DNA of 64,000 bases, from NCBI GenBank assembly GCA_934725575.1, contig CAKVCK010000001.1, positions 271,671 to 335,670 of the forward strand. The letters run 5' to 3'. Source of the DNA: an uncultured Bacteroidales bacterium. GTDB taxonomy: Bacteria > Bacteroidota > Bacteroidia > Bacteroidales > UBA932. Numbering within the stretch: position 1 is the first letter of the stretch; each line of letters starts with the position of its first letter. A program made the position numbers and the translations under genes. Positions 1-8,337 of the stretch are shown here, one piece after another. The notes under the pieces were generated by a model, which ran no database searches, had not been told where the DNA came from, and worked only from the letters and a program-made list of their open reading frames with translations.

Positions 1-455
1 CTGTTATATTCATCGACCTTTTGCAGATCCTTTAGGATGAAGTACATCTCCGGAAGGATCCGCGCGGCCTTTCCCTCCTCGTCAAGCACAGCCTGCGAGA
101 TCGTGCGGGACAGCATCTCACCTATCGAAAGGGAATACACCAGCTCCGCCGCATATTCCGGAAGACCGATATGGCCGACCTCGTCATCATTGCCAAGAGC
201 AACCGTTTCGGACAAAGTCTCCCGCGCCTTGGCTTCATCAAAGAAAGCGGTCGGCACCAACGCCACCTTCGGAGTCAACAGCGACACCTCCACCTTCGGG
301 TATCTCCTCTGAAGCTCCGGAGCGGTGAATACGGTGTCAGCGGCACGCCAGCCGGACTCCATAGAAGAGCTACCATCCACCACCTTAAAAGAATATCCAT
401 TCAAGCAAACTTGAATGGATATTCCGGTTGTCATTTTCTGTGGATTCCAGTCCAT
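1..455 (-). CDS. DUF3822 family protein (3' part outside window)
   Basis: The gene reads leftward and runs off the window edge, so about 151 N-terminal residues are visible. The start at 455 gives MDWNPQKMTTGISIQV; a second ATG at 434 (MTTGIS) is also possible. After the start come a Gly-Ser rich turn, then segments such as TAPELQRRYPKVEVSLLTPK and VALVPTAFFDEAKARETL. This pattern resembles DUF3822, a Bacteroidetes-only family usually next to the rRNA methyltransferase rsmD; its biochemical function is unknown. It begins 14 bp after the stop of the gene at 470-1183 and is probably co-transcribed with it. Family assignment is from memory of the pattern, so moderately sure. Confidence 0.6.
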   Translation of the reverse strand, partial: MDWNPQKMTTGISIQVCLNGYSFKVVDGSSSMESGWRAADTVFTAPELQRRYPKVEVSLLTPKVALVPTAFFDEAKARETLSETVALGNDDEVGHIGLPEYAAELVYSLSIGEMLSRTISQAVLDEEGKAARILPEMYFILKDLQKVDEYN

Positions 456-469
456 CCGCGAGGCAGGCG

Positions 470-1183
470 TTACTCCCAGTTACCAACGTTATTGTTAGGA
501 GCGGAGACGCTTCCGACCATAAGGCCTTCGTAGCGGCCCTGATCCTCGCACTCAGCGACCAGATTCACAACCAGCTGATGGTTGAGGCCGTTCAGGACGG
601 ACTTCCAAGGCATCTTGGCCTCGAACAGAGGAACGTTCACACCGGAAACCTTCTTCACGATGGCGTCCATCCCGATCTTCGTGACGGCGGCGACTGCCTC
701 ACCCTCGGTGGCGAAAGGAATCTCGTCGATCTTGTTGATGTCGAAATCAGGTCTGCCGAGGAACAGGGTGTCCTTCACGGCGATCTTGTTCTGGATCGAG
801 AACACAAGGTTCTTGTCCCCTTCCTGATAGAGCTTGTAAAGGCCTTCGTCGGTTATGCCTCTGTGAGACTTCTTCACCTCATTGGTGTGTGCCACGGCAA
901 GCGAGTCATCCTTTGAGCCGACCTGCATAAGGACGACCATCTGACCGTTGTTGTAGAACTGCTTGAGGGTGTCGAACGACGCGGTGAACCTCTCGTTCAC
1001 GCCCTTGAAGGCGACCTGAAGGTCACGGATGTCCTTCAGTCTCTGGACAGCGACTTTCTTCCTGGCCTCGACTTCCTTGTTGAATCTCACCGGCTCCATA
1101 ATGCCGTCATAGATCTTGTAGACCAAAAGGATTGCGCAAAGCGCCAGCACGATGCAAAGGATCGTTTTCAGTGTCTTGTTCAT
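470..1183 (-). CDS. Membrane-anchored conserved hypothetical protein
   Basis: This 237-residue protein starts with a single hydrophobic segment (about residues 5-24, LKTILCIVLALCAILLVYKI) and then a predicted extracytoplasmic or coiled soluble domain rich in Lys, Asp and Glu. I recognise no catalytic motif. The region around residues 30-60 (EVEARKKVAVQRLKDIRDL) is likely helical. A -7 box reading TAACTTTG on the minus strand lies 55-62 bp upstream, so it is probably the first gene of a leftward unit with the DUF3822 gene. Similar small anchored proteins are common in Bacteroidales, but I cannot name a function. Confidence 0.7.
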   Translation of the reverse strand: MNKTLKTILCIVLALCAILLVYKIYDGIMEPVRFNKEVEARKKVAVQRLKDIRDLQVAFKGVNERFTASFDTLKQFYNNGQMVVLMQVGSKDDSLAVAHTNEVKKSHRGITDEGLYKLYQEGDKNLVFSIQNKIAVKDTLFLGRPDFDINKIDEIPFATEGEAVAAVTKIGMDAIVKKVSGVNVPLFEAKMPWKSVLNGLNHQLVVNLVAECEDQGRYEGLMVGSVSAPNNNVGNWE

Positions 1184-1237
1184 TATTCTTAGTTTTTATG
1201 TTTTTCAATGGCGAAAAGACTATACGTCAATTCTTGA

Positions 1238-1268
1238 CAAAGTTAGAAAATTGATTTATGAAATGCAA
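1238..1268 (-). promoter_or_regulatory. Bacteroidetes-type promoter for the 470-1183 gene
   Basis: On the minus strand, TAACTTTG (1245-1238) is preceded 19 bp upstream by TTGC (1268-1265). This fits the Bacteroidetes primary sigma pattern TTTG-N19-TAnnTTTG. It points leftward to the start at 1183. Confidence 0.6.
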
Positions 1269-1279
1269 TATAATATTTG

Positions 1280-1287
1280 TAATTTTG
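1280..1287 (+). promoter_or_regulatory. -7 box upstream of nrnA
   Basis: TAATTTTG matches TAnnTTTG. It lies only 9 bp before the ATG at 1297, which implies a very short leader and argues against the upstream in-frame ATG at 1258. No good -33 element is seen at the right spacing. Confidence 0.45.
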
Positions 1288-1296
1288 CAGACAGCA

Positions 1297-2331
1297 ATGA
1301 AAGACATCGCAGTTTTAGACAAAATGACGGGAAGTTCTTCCCGGATCACGATAGCCGTCCACACCCATCCTGACGGGGATGCCGTAGGGAGCGGCACAGC
1401 CTTGCTGAGCTATCTGACAGAGGTCAGAGGCAAGGATGCGGCACTGATTGTGCCGGACAGCATTCCCGACACCCTTTCCTTCATCTCAGAGGGAATCGAG
1501 CCGGGAAGGATTATGGTGTTTGACAATGAGCGGGACAAGGCCGAGAAATGGATCTCATCAAGCGACACTATCTTCTGCCTGGACTGCAACTCTTTCTCCA
1601 GGACCGCTGAAATGGAGTCCTTCCTAAGGGATGCCAAGGCCGCCAAAATTCTGATCGACCATCACTTGAATCCCGAAAGAGACTCGTTCGATCCGGTGTT
1701 CTCAGAGACGGAGACATCCTCAACCTGTGAGCTTCTGTACACGATTCTGATGGAGATGCCGGACGTGCGGCGGGACGCTTCGGCCCTGCCACGGAAATGC
1801 GCCGCCTCCCTGCTTACAGGGATGACGACGGACACGAACAATTTCGCGAACTCCGTGTTCCCCGGAACCTTTGAGATGGCAGCCGCCCTCATCGGAGCCG
1901 GTGTCGACAGGGACGGAATCCTCTCCAGCCTGTACAACAACTACCGGGAGAACAGACTGAGGCTGATGGGGTTCCTGATGAGCGAGCGCCTAAGGATCAC
2001 TCCGGACGGAGTCGCCTACATCATTCTGGACGAGGATATTCAGAAAAGATTCGACTTCAGGCGCGGCGAGAGCGAAGGGTTCGTGAATATGCCGTTGTCG
2101 ATAGCGACCGTGCGGATGAGCATATTCCTGACTCAGGAAGACGGCGTATTCAGAGTTTCCGTCAGATCGAAGAAAGGGACTTCGGCGAATCTTTGCGCCG
2201 CCACTTATTTCAACGGCGGAGGCCACGAGCAGGCCGCCGGCGGCAAACTGGTTGTCGGGAAGGATCTTGCTTCCGCGTCGGACGCCGAGGCATACATCTT
2301 GAAAGCAACCGGGAAGTTTTTTGCGAAATGA
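1297..2331 (+). CDS. nrnA: DHH/DHHA1 phosphoesterase, NrnA-like (nanoRNase / pAp phosphatase)
   Basis: The protein (344 residues from the ATG at 1297) has the DHH-family metal sites in order: HTHPDGDAVGSG near residue 22, LDCNS near 95, IDHH near 120 and TDTNNFANS near 180. Near the C-terminus is the DHHA1 substrate motif GGGHEQAAGG. The family degrades 2-5 nt RNA oligomers and often dephosphorylates 3'-phosphoadenosine 5'-phosphate in the cytoplasm. An in-frame ATG at 1258 adds 13 hydrophobic residues, but it lies upstream of the likely -7 box, so I prefer 1297. The stop overlaps the next start by 4 bp (ATGA), suggesting translational coupling with the FKBP lipoprotein. Confidence 0.9.
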   Translation: MKDIAVLDKMTGSSSRITIAVHTHPDGDAVGSGTALLSYLTEVRGKDAALIVPDSIPDTLSFISEGIEPGRIMVFDNERDKAEKWISSSDTIFCLDCNSFSRTAEMESFLRDAKAAKILIDHHLNPERDSFDPVFSETETSSTCELLYTILMEMPDVRRDASALPRKCAASLLTGMTTDTNNFANSVFPGTFEMAAALIGAGVDRDGILSSLYNNYRENRLRLMGFLMSERLRITPDGVAYIILDEDIQKRFDFRRGESEGFVNMPLSIATVRMSIFLTQEDGVFRVSVRSKKGTSANLCAATYFNGGGHEQAAGGKLVVGKDLASASDAEAYILKATGKFFAK

Positions 2332-2873
2332 CAAAGATGCACATCATAATTCCGGCTCTGGCTCTCCTTTTCCTTGCCACATCCTGCGGCAAGGACGAGA
2401 ATGACGTTTACAGCCAGCAGGAAAAGAACATAGAATCCATCGTCAATTCATTGACAGAGAGCAACACCGAGGCCACGGTGGATTATCTGGACGGTCCGGT
2501 CAGGGTCACGGTCTCAAGCGGCGAGGGCGAGGCGCTCAAAAACGGTGGCACCGTCACCTTCAAATACGCCGGTTACCGGATCAGCGGATCCAGCTTGAGT
2601 TCTGGCAATCTTTTCATCACCAATGATAAGGATTTCGCCGAATCATCCAACTGGACGGTAACCGACAGCACAGTCTTCAAGACAGACACGTTCGTATTCA
2701 ATGACGACAATTTCGTGAAGGGGTTGAAAACCGGAATGGAAGGAGTCAAGGCAGGAGACGAATGCTACGTCCTGTTCAGCGGAAAGTACGGATTCGGCAA
2801 ACACACGACCGGCATAGTGCCCGGAAACTCGGCTTTGGCCTATCATTTGTGGATAAGCAGCGTCTCGAATTAA
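2328..2873 (+). CDS. FKBP-type peptidyl-prolyl isomerase lipoprotein
   Basis: This 181-residue protein begins with a lipoprotein signal (LALLFLATSC, lipidated Cys near residue 20). After a linker comes a single FKBP-like domain: GGTVTFKYAGYRISG, then VKGLKTGMEGVKAGDECYVL, then a GYG-like loop and the terminal strand ALAYHLWISSV. FKBPs catalyse cis-trans isomerisation of prolyl bonds; this one should act in the periplasm or on the inner face of the outer membrane. The canonical active-site aromatics are only partly conserved, so activity is uncertain. It overlaps nrnA by 4 bp and is followed 26 bp later by a second FKBP lipoprotein. Confidence 0.85.
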   Translation: MTKMHIIIPALALLFLATSCGKDENDVYSQQEKNIESIVNSLTESNTEATVDYLDGPVRVTVSSGEGEALKNGGTVTFKYAGYRISGSSLSSGNLFITNDKDFAESSNWTVTDSTVFKTDTFVFNDDNFVKGLKTGMEGVKAGDECYVLFSGKYGFGKHTTGIVPGNSALAYHLWISSVSN

Positions 2874-2899
2874 TCAATGAGAAAAAAAATAAAAAAGTT

Positions 2900-3949
2900 A
2901 TGAATATATTAAGGAAAGGAACTTCATCTTTGCGCTGTGCGGCCGCGTTGGCCACGCTTGTGTTGGCGGCGTCCTGCGCGAAGGAAACCACCACCTACGA
3001 GAACGATGACGTAAAGCTCTATCTGGACGCTTGGATGAGCGTGCACCATCCGGATGTGCAGCCTACCGGGCTTGGAGTTTACATCATCGACGATCAGCCC
3101 GGCACAGGCGAGGCTGTCACGGATGACGACTACTACTATTTCATCCGCTACACCTCGAGGGACCTGGACGGGAACATCAGCAGCACATCCGAGGAGAAAG
3201 TGGCTCAGCAGGTCGGCAGCTACACGAAAGGAAACTACTATGGCCCTACTGTGATCCTTGATTCCTACTACGCCACCCAGCCGGGTATTCTGGATGCTGT
3301 CAAGGGTATGAAAGTCGGAGGCACAAGAACGGTAGTCGTGCCGGGTTGGCTGAACTCCACCCTTGACGAGAAGGAAAGCTACAGCACCGCCGAGGAGTTC
3401 TACAAGCACAAGAGCGGAAGCAACGCCATCTACAGGCTCACCTTGACCGACAAGGCCAAAGACATCTACAAATGGGAGGTCGATTCATTGGAAAGGTTCA
3501 CCGCACACAAGATGAACGATGTGGACTCCACATTCTACGGCTACTACTACCAGCAACTGAAGGAGCCGACGGACACGACCACGTTTCCGCGCGACACCAC
3601 GTTCTACATCAACTACATCGGAAGGCTTCTGAACGGACAGGTGTTCGACACCACCATCGAGGACACAGCTAAATTCTACGGAATTTATTCTTCCTCAAAG
3701 ACATACGAGCCGCAAATGGTCAAGTTGAGCGAAACCTACACAGACATCACACTCGGCGGCACAAGCAGTTCTGACGGAAGCACCACCATCAATGGCTTCT
3801 CATATTGCCTTTCCAAATTGAAAGCATACGAAAAGGGAATCTGCGCGTTCTACTCGGCTCTTGGCTATGGCTACAGCGGAAGCGGAAACGCAATCCCAAG
3901 ATTCGCTCCGCTGACTTTCGAAATCGAGATTGTTGACAAAGAAGAATAA
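2900..3949 (+). CDS. Lipoprotein with two FKBP-like domains
   Basis: The 349-residue product has a lipobox (TLVLAASC, Cys near residue 25). Its first FKBP-like unit (about residues 45-185) contains GLGVYIIDDQPGTGEAVTDD and AVKGMKVGGTRTVVVP. The second (about 205-345) contains FYINYIGRLLNGQVFDTTIE and ends TFEIEIVDKEE. In the second unit the NGQVFDTT motif is the usual FKBP strand-turn. It probably acts as a periplasmic folding factor together with the upstream single-domain FKBP. The start at 2900 is chosen because it places the signal peptide at the N-terminus. It is followed 12 bp later by a MATE gene. Confidence 0.82.
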   Translation: MNILRKGTSSLRCAAALATLVLAASCAKETTTYENDDVKLYLDAWMSVHHPDVQPTGLGVYIIDDQPGTGEAVTDDDYYYFIRYTSRDLDGNISSTSEEKVAQQVGSYTKGNYYGPTVILDSYYATQPGILDAVKGMKVGGTRTVVVPGWLNSTLDEKESYSTAEEFYKHKSGSNAIYRLTLTDKAKDIYKWEVDSLERFTAHKMNDVDSTFYGYYYQQLKEPTDTTTFPRDTTFYINYIGRLLNGQVFDTTIEDTAKFYGIYSSSKTYEPQMVKLSETYTDITLGGTSSSDGSTTINGFSYCLSKLKAYEKGICAFYSALGYGYSGSGNAIPRFAPLTFEIEIVDKEE

Positions 3950-3961
3950 GGATAGAATATA

Positions 3962-5359
3962 ATGTCACAGACACAGACGGCTCCTACCGAGCTTGGAAGT
4001 GAGAGCATCGGAAAGTTGCTCAAGAAGTACGCAGTCCCTGGCATAATCGCTATGACTGCGTCTTCTCTCTATAATATGGTGGACAGCATCTACATCGGGC
4101 ATATTCCCGGATCGGGATCGCTGGCCATCTCGGGACTTGCTGTCACGTTCCCGCTGATGAACCTCAGCACGGCGCTCGGCACTCTTGTCGGCGTCGGGGC
4201 GGCGACCATGATCTCCGTGCTGCTCGGACAGCGGAACTACAAGATCGCCAACAAGGTCCTGGCCAACGAGGTGACCCTGAACTGCATCGTCGGCCTCCTG
4301 TTCACCGTGTTCTGCCTGATGTTCCTGGATCCGATTCTCTATTTCTTCGGAGCCAGCGCCAACACGCTGAAGTACGCCAGGGACTATATGGAGATCATTC
4401 TCTACGGGAATGTCATCACTCATCTTTACTTTGGACTGAACAACATCATCCGGTCTTCGGGCAACCCGAAGATGGCGATGGGGCTGACCCTCTTCACGGT
4501 GATCCTCAACAGCATCCTTGACCCGATATTCATTTTCACATTCGGGATGGGAGTGCGCGGAGCGGCAATCGCCACGGTCATCTGCCAGGCCGTATCGCTG
4601 GCGTATTCAATATACTACTTCGCCCGTAAGGACAACGTGCTGCGCCTGCCAAAGGGATTCTTCAGTCTTGAATGGAGAATCGCAAAGGATTCATTGTCAA
4701 TCGGTATGGGGCCTTTTTTGATGAACTCGGCCTCCTGCATCGTGACGATGTTCATCAACCAGCAGCTGCTCAAGTACGGCGGAGACCTTGCCATCGGAGC
4801 GTTCGGCATCATCAACAGGATCAACTTCCTGTTCATTATGGTCGTGATGGGATTCAATCAGGGTATGCAGCCTATAGCCGGGTACAACTTCGGGGCAAGG
4901 AAATATTCAAGGGTCCGCGAGGTCTTCCTGCGCACATCGATGTGGGCAACGATCATAACCGGTTTCTGGTTCATCGCCTCTGAGTTCTTCCCTGGAGTGA
5001 TGGTCAGCATATTCACTAATGATCCTGATCTGATGGAAATGGCGGACAAGGGGTTGAGGGTGATGAACCCGGTTGTGCTGATCGTAGGTTGGCAGATGGT
5101 ATCGACCAACCTGTTCCAGAGCCTCGGAATGGTCCGGAAGTCAATATTCCTGTCCCTCAGCCGCCAACTGCTTTATCTTGTGCCTCTGCTGTACATATTG
5201 CCATTCTTCTTCGACATCCACGGAGTGTTCGCGGCGTTCCCGATCTCCGATGCGCTGGCCTGCATCACGACATTGGTCATGATCGGCAATCTCATGCGCA
5301 AATTCAGCAGACTCAAGGACGGGGACGAGCCTACGATCCTTGGAAGCGCCATCTCATAA
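3962..5359 (+). CDS. MATE family multidrug/cation antiporter
   Basis: At 465 residues with about twelve hydrophobic helices this is a typical MATE exporter. The N-terminal repeat shows the usual VDSIYIGHIPGSGSLAISGL and LMNLSTALGTLVGVGAATM segments, and the second half repeats the topology (FLFIMVVMGFNQGMQPIAGY is the signature FNQGMxPIxGYN). The family exports drugs or metabolites from the cytoplasm using Na+ or H+ gradients; the substrate cannot be read from sequence. It sits in a same-strand run with the FKBP lipoproteins and a nucleotide-kinase-like gene. It holds two of the few CATG sites of the backbone. Confidence 0.92.
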   Translation: MSQTQTAPTELGSESIGKLLKKYAVPGIIAMTASSLYNMVDSIYIGHIPGSGSLAISGLAVTFPLMNLSTALGTLVGVGAATMISVLLGQRNYKIANKVLANEVTLNCIVGLLFTVFCLMFLDPILYFFGASANTLKYARDYMEIILYGNVITHLYFGLNNIIRSSGNPKMAMGLTLFTVILNSILDPIFIFTFGMGVRGAAIATVICQAVSLAYSIYYFARKDNVLRLPKGFFSLEWRIAKDSLSIGMGPFLMNSASCIVTMFINQQLLKYGGDLAIGAFGIINRINFLFIMVVMGFNQGMQPIAGYNFGARKYSRVREVFLRTSMWATIITGFWFIASEFFPGVMVSIFTNDPDLMEMADKGLRVMNPVVLIVGWQMVSTNLFQSLGMVRKSIFLSLSRQLLYLVPLLYILPFFFDIHGVFAAFPISDALACITTLVMIGNLMRKFSRLKDGDEPTILGSAIS

Positions 5360-5382
5360 CGGAAACATAAAGCCCATAATAT

Positions 5383-5994
5383 ATGAACGAACAACACAAA
5401 ATAATCAACATCGGACGCCAGTTCGGAAGCGGCGGAAAGCTTGTCGCCCAAAGAATCAGCGAGAGCCTCGGCATTCCGGTATATGATAACGAACTGATTT
5501 CCAAGGCGGCGGACGAGAGCGGTTTCAGCAAGGAACTGTTCGAGCGCAGCGATGAGAAAAGAAGCATTTTCAACATTTCCTCTTTCTTCGGCAACGGAAG
5601 GTTCGGTGAGGCGCGGAACTACGTCGGAGACAACGAGCTTTTCAAAATCCAAAGCGAGGTGATCAGGAATATAGCCGCGAAAGGCCCGGCGATCTTCGTT
5701 GGGCGGTGCTCCAACTACATCCTTCGCGACCTCAGATGTCTGGACGCGTTCATCACGGCTCCTCTGGAGGATCGTGTGAAAAGGGTGGCCGAAAGGCTGG
5801 AGATAAGTCCGGACGAGGCGCGCAACAGAATCGAAAGGCAGGACAGGACCAGAGAGACCTACTACAATTTCTTCACTTTCGGAAACTGGGGAGCGTCATC
5901 CGACTATGACCTGTGCATAGATTCCTCTCTGCTGGGAATAAACGGAACAGCGGACTTTATCATCGAATTCGGGGAAAAGGCTGGATTGATCTAA
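5383..5994 (+). CDS. Cytidylate kinase-like family protein
   Basis: The 203-residue protein matches the Cytidylate_kin2 pattern. It has an N-terminal P-loop variant GRQFGSGGKLVAQ (residues about 11-23), then GIPVYDNELISKAA, and later GPAIFVGRCSNYIL. An Arg-rich lid segment (RVKRVAERLEISPDEARNRI) precedes the C-terminal Asp/Ser region YDLCIDSSLLGI. The family is related to CMP kinase, but the true cellular substrate is not settled and it is not the housekeeping Cmk. It lies 23 bp after the MATE gene and 4 bp before the serine hydrolase. Confidence 0.85.
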   Translation: MNEQHKIINIGRQFGSGGKLVAQRISESLGIPVYDNELISKAADESGFSKELFERSDEKRSIFNISSFFGNGRFGEARNYVGDNELFKIQSEVIRNIAAKGPAIFVGRCSNYILRDLRCLDAFITAPLEDRVKRVAERLEISPDEARNRIERQDRTRETYYNFFTFGNWGASSDYDLCIDSSLLGINGTADFIIEFGEKAGLI

Positions 5995-5998
5995 GAAT

Positions 5999-7336
5999 AT
6001 GACCGATTCCAGAACAAGGAAGATAATACTGATAACGGTCGCTGTCGCTGCCGTCATCATAGCGGCCGTGGCAGGCTTCTCCGCATCCGGAAAGCGAGGG
6101 AATGACATCGAGGAGACGCACCCTGTTCCGGTAAACCTCAACGGGACCCTGACAAACGAAATGTCCGACACGTCCTGTCTGGCCGGGTTCGACAAGATAG
6201 TCAAGGACTACCTGACTTACTGGGGAATACACGGAGCGTCACTGTCGGTTATGAGAAACGATTCCCTGCTCTTCGCCAAAGGCTACGGAGAGGCGGACAC
6301 CGGCAAAAAAATGGGGCCGGGGAATATTCTGAGAATGGCGTCTGTCTCTAAATTGGTCACGGCCGTCGGAATAATGGTCCTTCAGGAAAGAGGGCTGCTG
6401 AGCATCAAGGACCACGTGTTCGGCCCGGACGGAATCCTGAACGACTCCACCTACAACGCTGCCATAAAGGACACCTTATATTATAGGATAACGGTGGAAG
6501 ACCTACTGCGTCACAAGGGCGGGTTCTCCAAAAGAGGCGGAGACCCGATGTTCTCGACCCGTTGGATAATGATGCAGAACGGCTGGAAAGAGGTTCCGAC
6601 GCAGGAGCAACTGATGGAACTCCAGCTCAAAAGGCGGGTGAAATTCGTTCCCGGCACGGCTCAGGAATATTCAAACTTCGGCTATCTGGCTCTGTCTATG
6701 GTGATTGAGAAAGTCAGCGGGACGGACTATGAGACCTTTATGCAGGAGAATGTGCTGCGACCAATTGGATGCGTTGATTTCCACATCGCCGGCAACTACT
6801 ACAAGCATAAGCTCCCCAACGAGACCCGCTACTACGTCCAGCACGATGACGAGCCGGCGGAAGAGTTCAACAACAGTGGCAGGAAAGTCACACGCTGCTA
6901 CGGCGGCAACAATGTGACTGGGCTTTCCGGAGCGGGAGCCTGGGCGGCCTCAACACCAGAATTGGCGTTGCTTGTCGCCTCAATCGACGGCAGACCTGAA
7001 GTGCCGGACATCATCAGCAAGGAAAGCGTGGATGTGATGACTGAATATTTTGACGAAAGTACCTACGCTCTCGGCTGGAACGACACCAAGGACGGTTATT
7101 GGACACGTACCGGGACGTTTGCCGGGACAAGCGCCTTGATCAAGTACTTCCCTGACGGGGAATGCTGGATATTCATCTCCAACACAAGCACTTACAAAGG
7201 TCCAGGACTCGCGCGGCACACGGCCGAGCTTTTCGACAAGCTCAGGGCTAAGTATTCCTCCAGATTCCCTGCAAGGAATATGTTCTATCCGGAACAAATT
7301 GAAGAGGTTGACCCGGAGAAAGAGTGGTTCGACTGA
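5999..7336 (+). CDS. Membrane-anchored serine hydrolase, class C beta-lactamase fold
   Basis: The 445-residue protein has one N-terminal hydrophobic segment (about residues 8-28), so it is probably membrane-anchored with a periplasmic domain. The domain shows the penicillin-binding SxxK motif as SVSKLVTAVG (near residue 117) and a Tyr-x-Asn motif in YSNFGYLAL (near 223). In class C enzymes these build the acyl-serine active site. Family members include D-Ala-D-Ala carboxypeptidases, esterases and peptidases; I cannot tell which. The ATG lies within a GAATATG word, a start context shared by several genes here. A strong hairpin follows the stop. Confidence 0.85.
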   Translation: MTDSRTRKIILITVAVAAVIIAAVAGFSASGKRGNDIEETHPVPVNLNGTLTNEMSDTSCLAGFDKIVKDYLTYWGIHGASLSVMRNDSLLFAKGYGEADTGKKMGPGNILRMASVSKLVTAVGIMVLQERGLLSIKDHVFGPDGILNDSTYNAAIKDTLYYRITVEDLLRHKGGFSKRGGDPMFSTRWIMMQNGWKEVPTQEQLMELQLKRRVKFVPGTAQEYSNFGYLALSMVIEKVSGTDYETFMQENVLRPIGCVDFHIAGNYYKHKLPNETRYYVQHDDEPAEEFNNSGRKVTRCYGGNNVTGLSGAGAWAASTPELALLVASIDGRPEVPDIISKESVDVMTEYFDESTYALGWNDTKDGYWTRTGTFAGTSALIKYFPDGECWIFISNTSTYKGPGLARHTAELFDKLRAKYSSRFPARNMFYPEQIEEVDPEKEWFD

Positions 7337-7341
7337 AAACA

Positions 7342-7382
7342 ATTCCGCCCGGCACTTGACAAACTCAGTGACCGGGCGGAAT
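7342..7382. terminator. Bidirectional terminator hairpin
   Basis: Perfect 11-bp inverted repeat: ATTCCGCCCGG at 7342-7352 and CCGGGCGGAAT at 7372-7382, with a 19-nt loop. It lies between the convergent stops at 7336 and 7404. Confidence 0.75.
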
Positions 7383-7403
7383 CGGTTATATTCAAATCTA
7401 AGA

Positions 7404-8315
7404 CTACTTGTTGACAAACATCACAGCCTCCGCGATGGAGTTCAGCTTGGTGTCAACGCTGTCGGCGCGGCTTGCAAGCACGCAAGGAACGGTCGTTCCG
7501 ACAAGCATACCAGCCTGCTTAACCCCTACGGCCAACTTTGAGTTGGTCTTCCAGAAGACATTGGCGGACTCGATGTTAGGGAACTCAAGGCAGTCAGCGT
7601 CACCGGCAACCGGGCTGACAAGCTTCTTGATCTCGACAGACTCCTTGTCGATGGCGACATCCAGTGCCAGAGGACCGTCAGCGATGCATCCCTTGATCTG
7701 TCCACGGTCAGCCATCTTGGCGAGAGCGGCGGCCTCCATACAAGCCGGCATTGAGTCGAGAACCTGCTCAGAGGCGGCGATGAACGCGAGTTTAGGCTTA
7801 GCGATGCCGAATGACTTGGCCACTCCCACGAGATAGCCGGCGATCTTCATCTTCTGGCGGAAGTCAGGTAGCGGAATCACGGCCATATCGGACAGGAACA
7901 GAAGCTTGTGATAGTTAGGGCTTTCGATGACACCAACGTGGCTCAGCACACCCTTTGGAGGAAGCAGTCCTGTCTCCTTGTTGAGGATGGCGCGGAGGAA
8001 CTTGTCAGTGGAGCAGAGGCCCTTCATAAGCACATCACCCTCACCGTCGTGAACAAGCTGCACAGCCTTTGAGACAGCCTTGAGCTCAACCGGCTCGTTG
8101 ACAATCTCGAACACCTCGATGTCGATGTTGTTCTTCTGGCAGGTCTCCTTGATGAGTTCCTTGTCACCCACGAGGGTAACCTTCACGAAACCCATCTCCG
8201 AAGCCTTTGCGCAAGCCTCGATCGTGTGCTCGTCAACAGCCCACGCTGCCACCATTCTTTTGCATACGCCTTTCTCTTTGAGTTCAGCGAATACGTCAGC
8301 GAATTTTGTGATCAT
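7404..8315 (-). CDS. Phosphate butyryltransferase-like acyltransferase (PTA_PTB family)
   Basis: The 303-residue protein fits the short phosphate acetyl/butyryltransferase fold: KRMVAAWAVDEHTIEA at the N-terminus, VTLVGDKELI near residue 47, GDVLMKGLCSTDKFLRA near 93, LSHVGVIESP near 124 and GCIADGPLALDVA near 208. Such enzymes exchange CoA for phosphate on a short acyl chain, and the acyl phosphate then feeds an acyl kinase to make ATP. Downstream motifs look more like phosphate butyryltransferase than Pta, yet the partner gene 22 bp upstream looks like acetate kinase. Substrate (acetyl, propionyl, butyryl or branched chains) is not decidable from sequence. Confidence 0.85.
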   Translation of the reverse strand: MITKFADVFAELKEKGVCKRMVAAWAVDEHTIEACAKASEMGFVKVTLVGDKELIKETCQKNNIDIEVFEIVNEPVELKAVSKAVQLVHDGEGDVLMKGLCSTDKFLRAILNKETGLLPPKGVLSHVGVIESPNYHKLLFLSDMAVIPLPDFRQKMKIAGYLVGVAKSFGIAKPKLAFIAASEQVLDSMPACMEAAALAKMADRGQIKGCIADGPLALDVAIDKESVEIKKLVSPVAGDADCLEFPNIESANVFWKTNSKLAVGVKQAGMLVGTTVPCVLASRADSVDTKLNSIAEAVMFVNK

Positions 8316-8337
8316 AATATTTCTGATTTTTAATCAA

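Noticed and set aside
1258..1296. Upstream ATG giving 13 extra residues on NrnA
   Set aside because: It lies before the likely -7 box at 1280-1287, and DHH proteins of this type start close to the MKDIAVLDKM-like segment.
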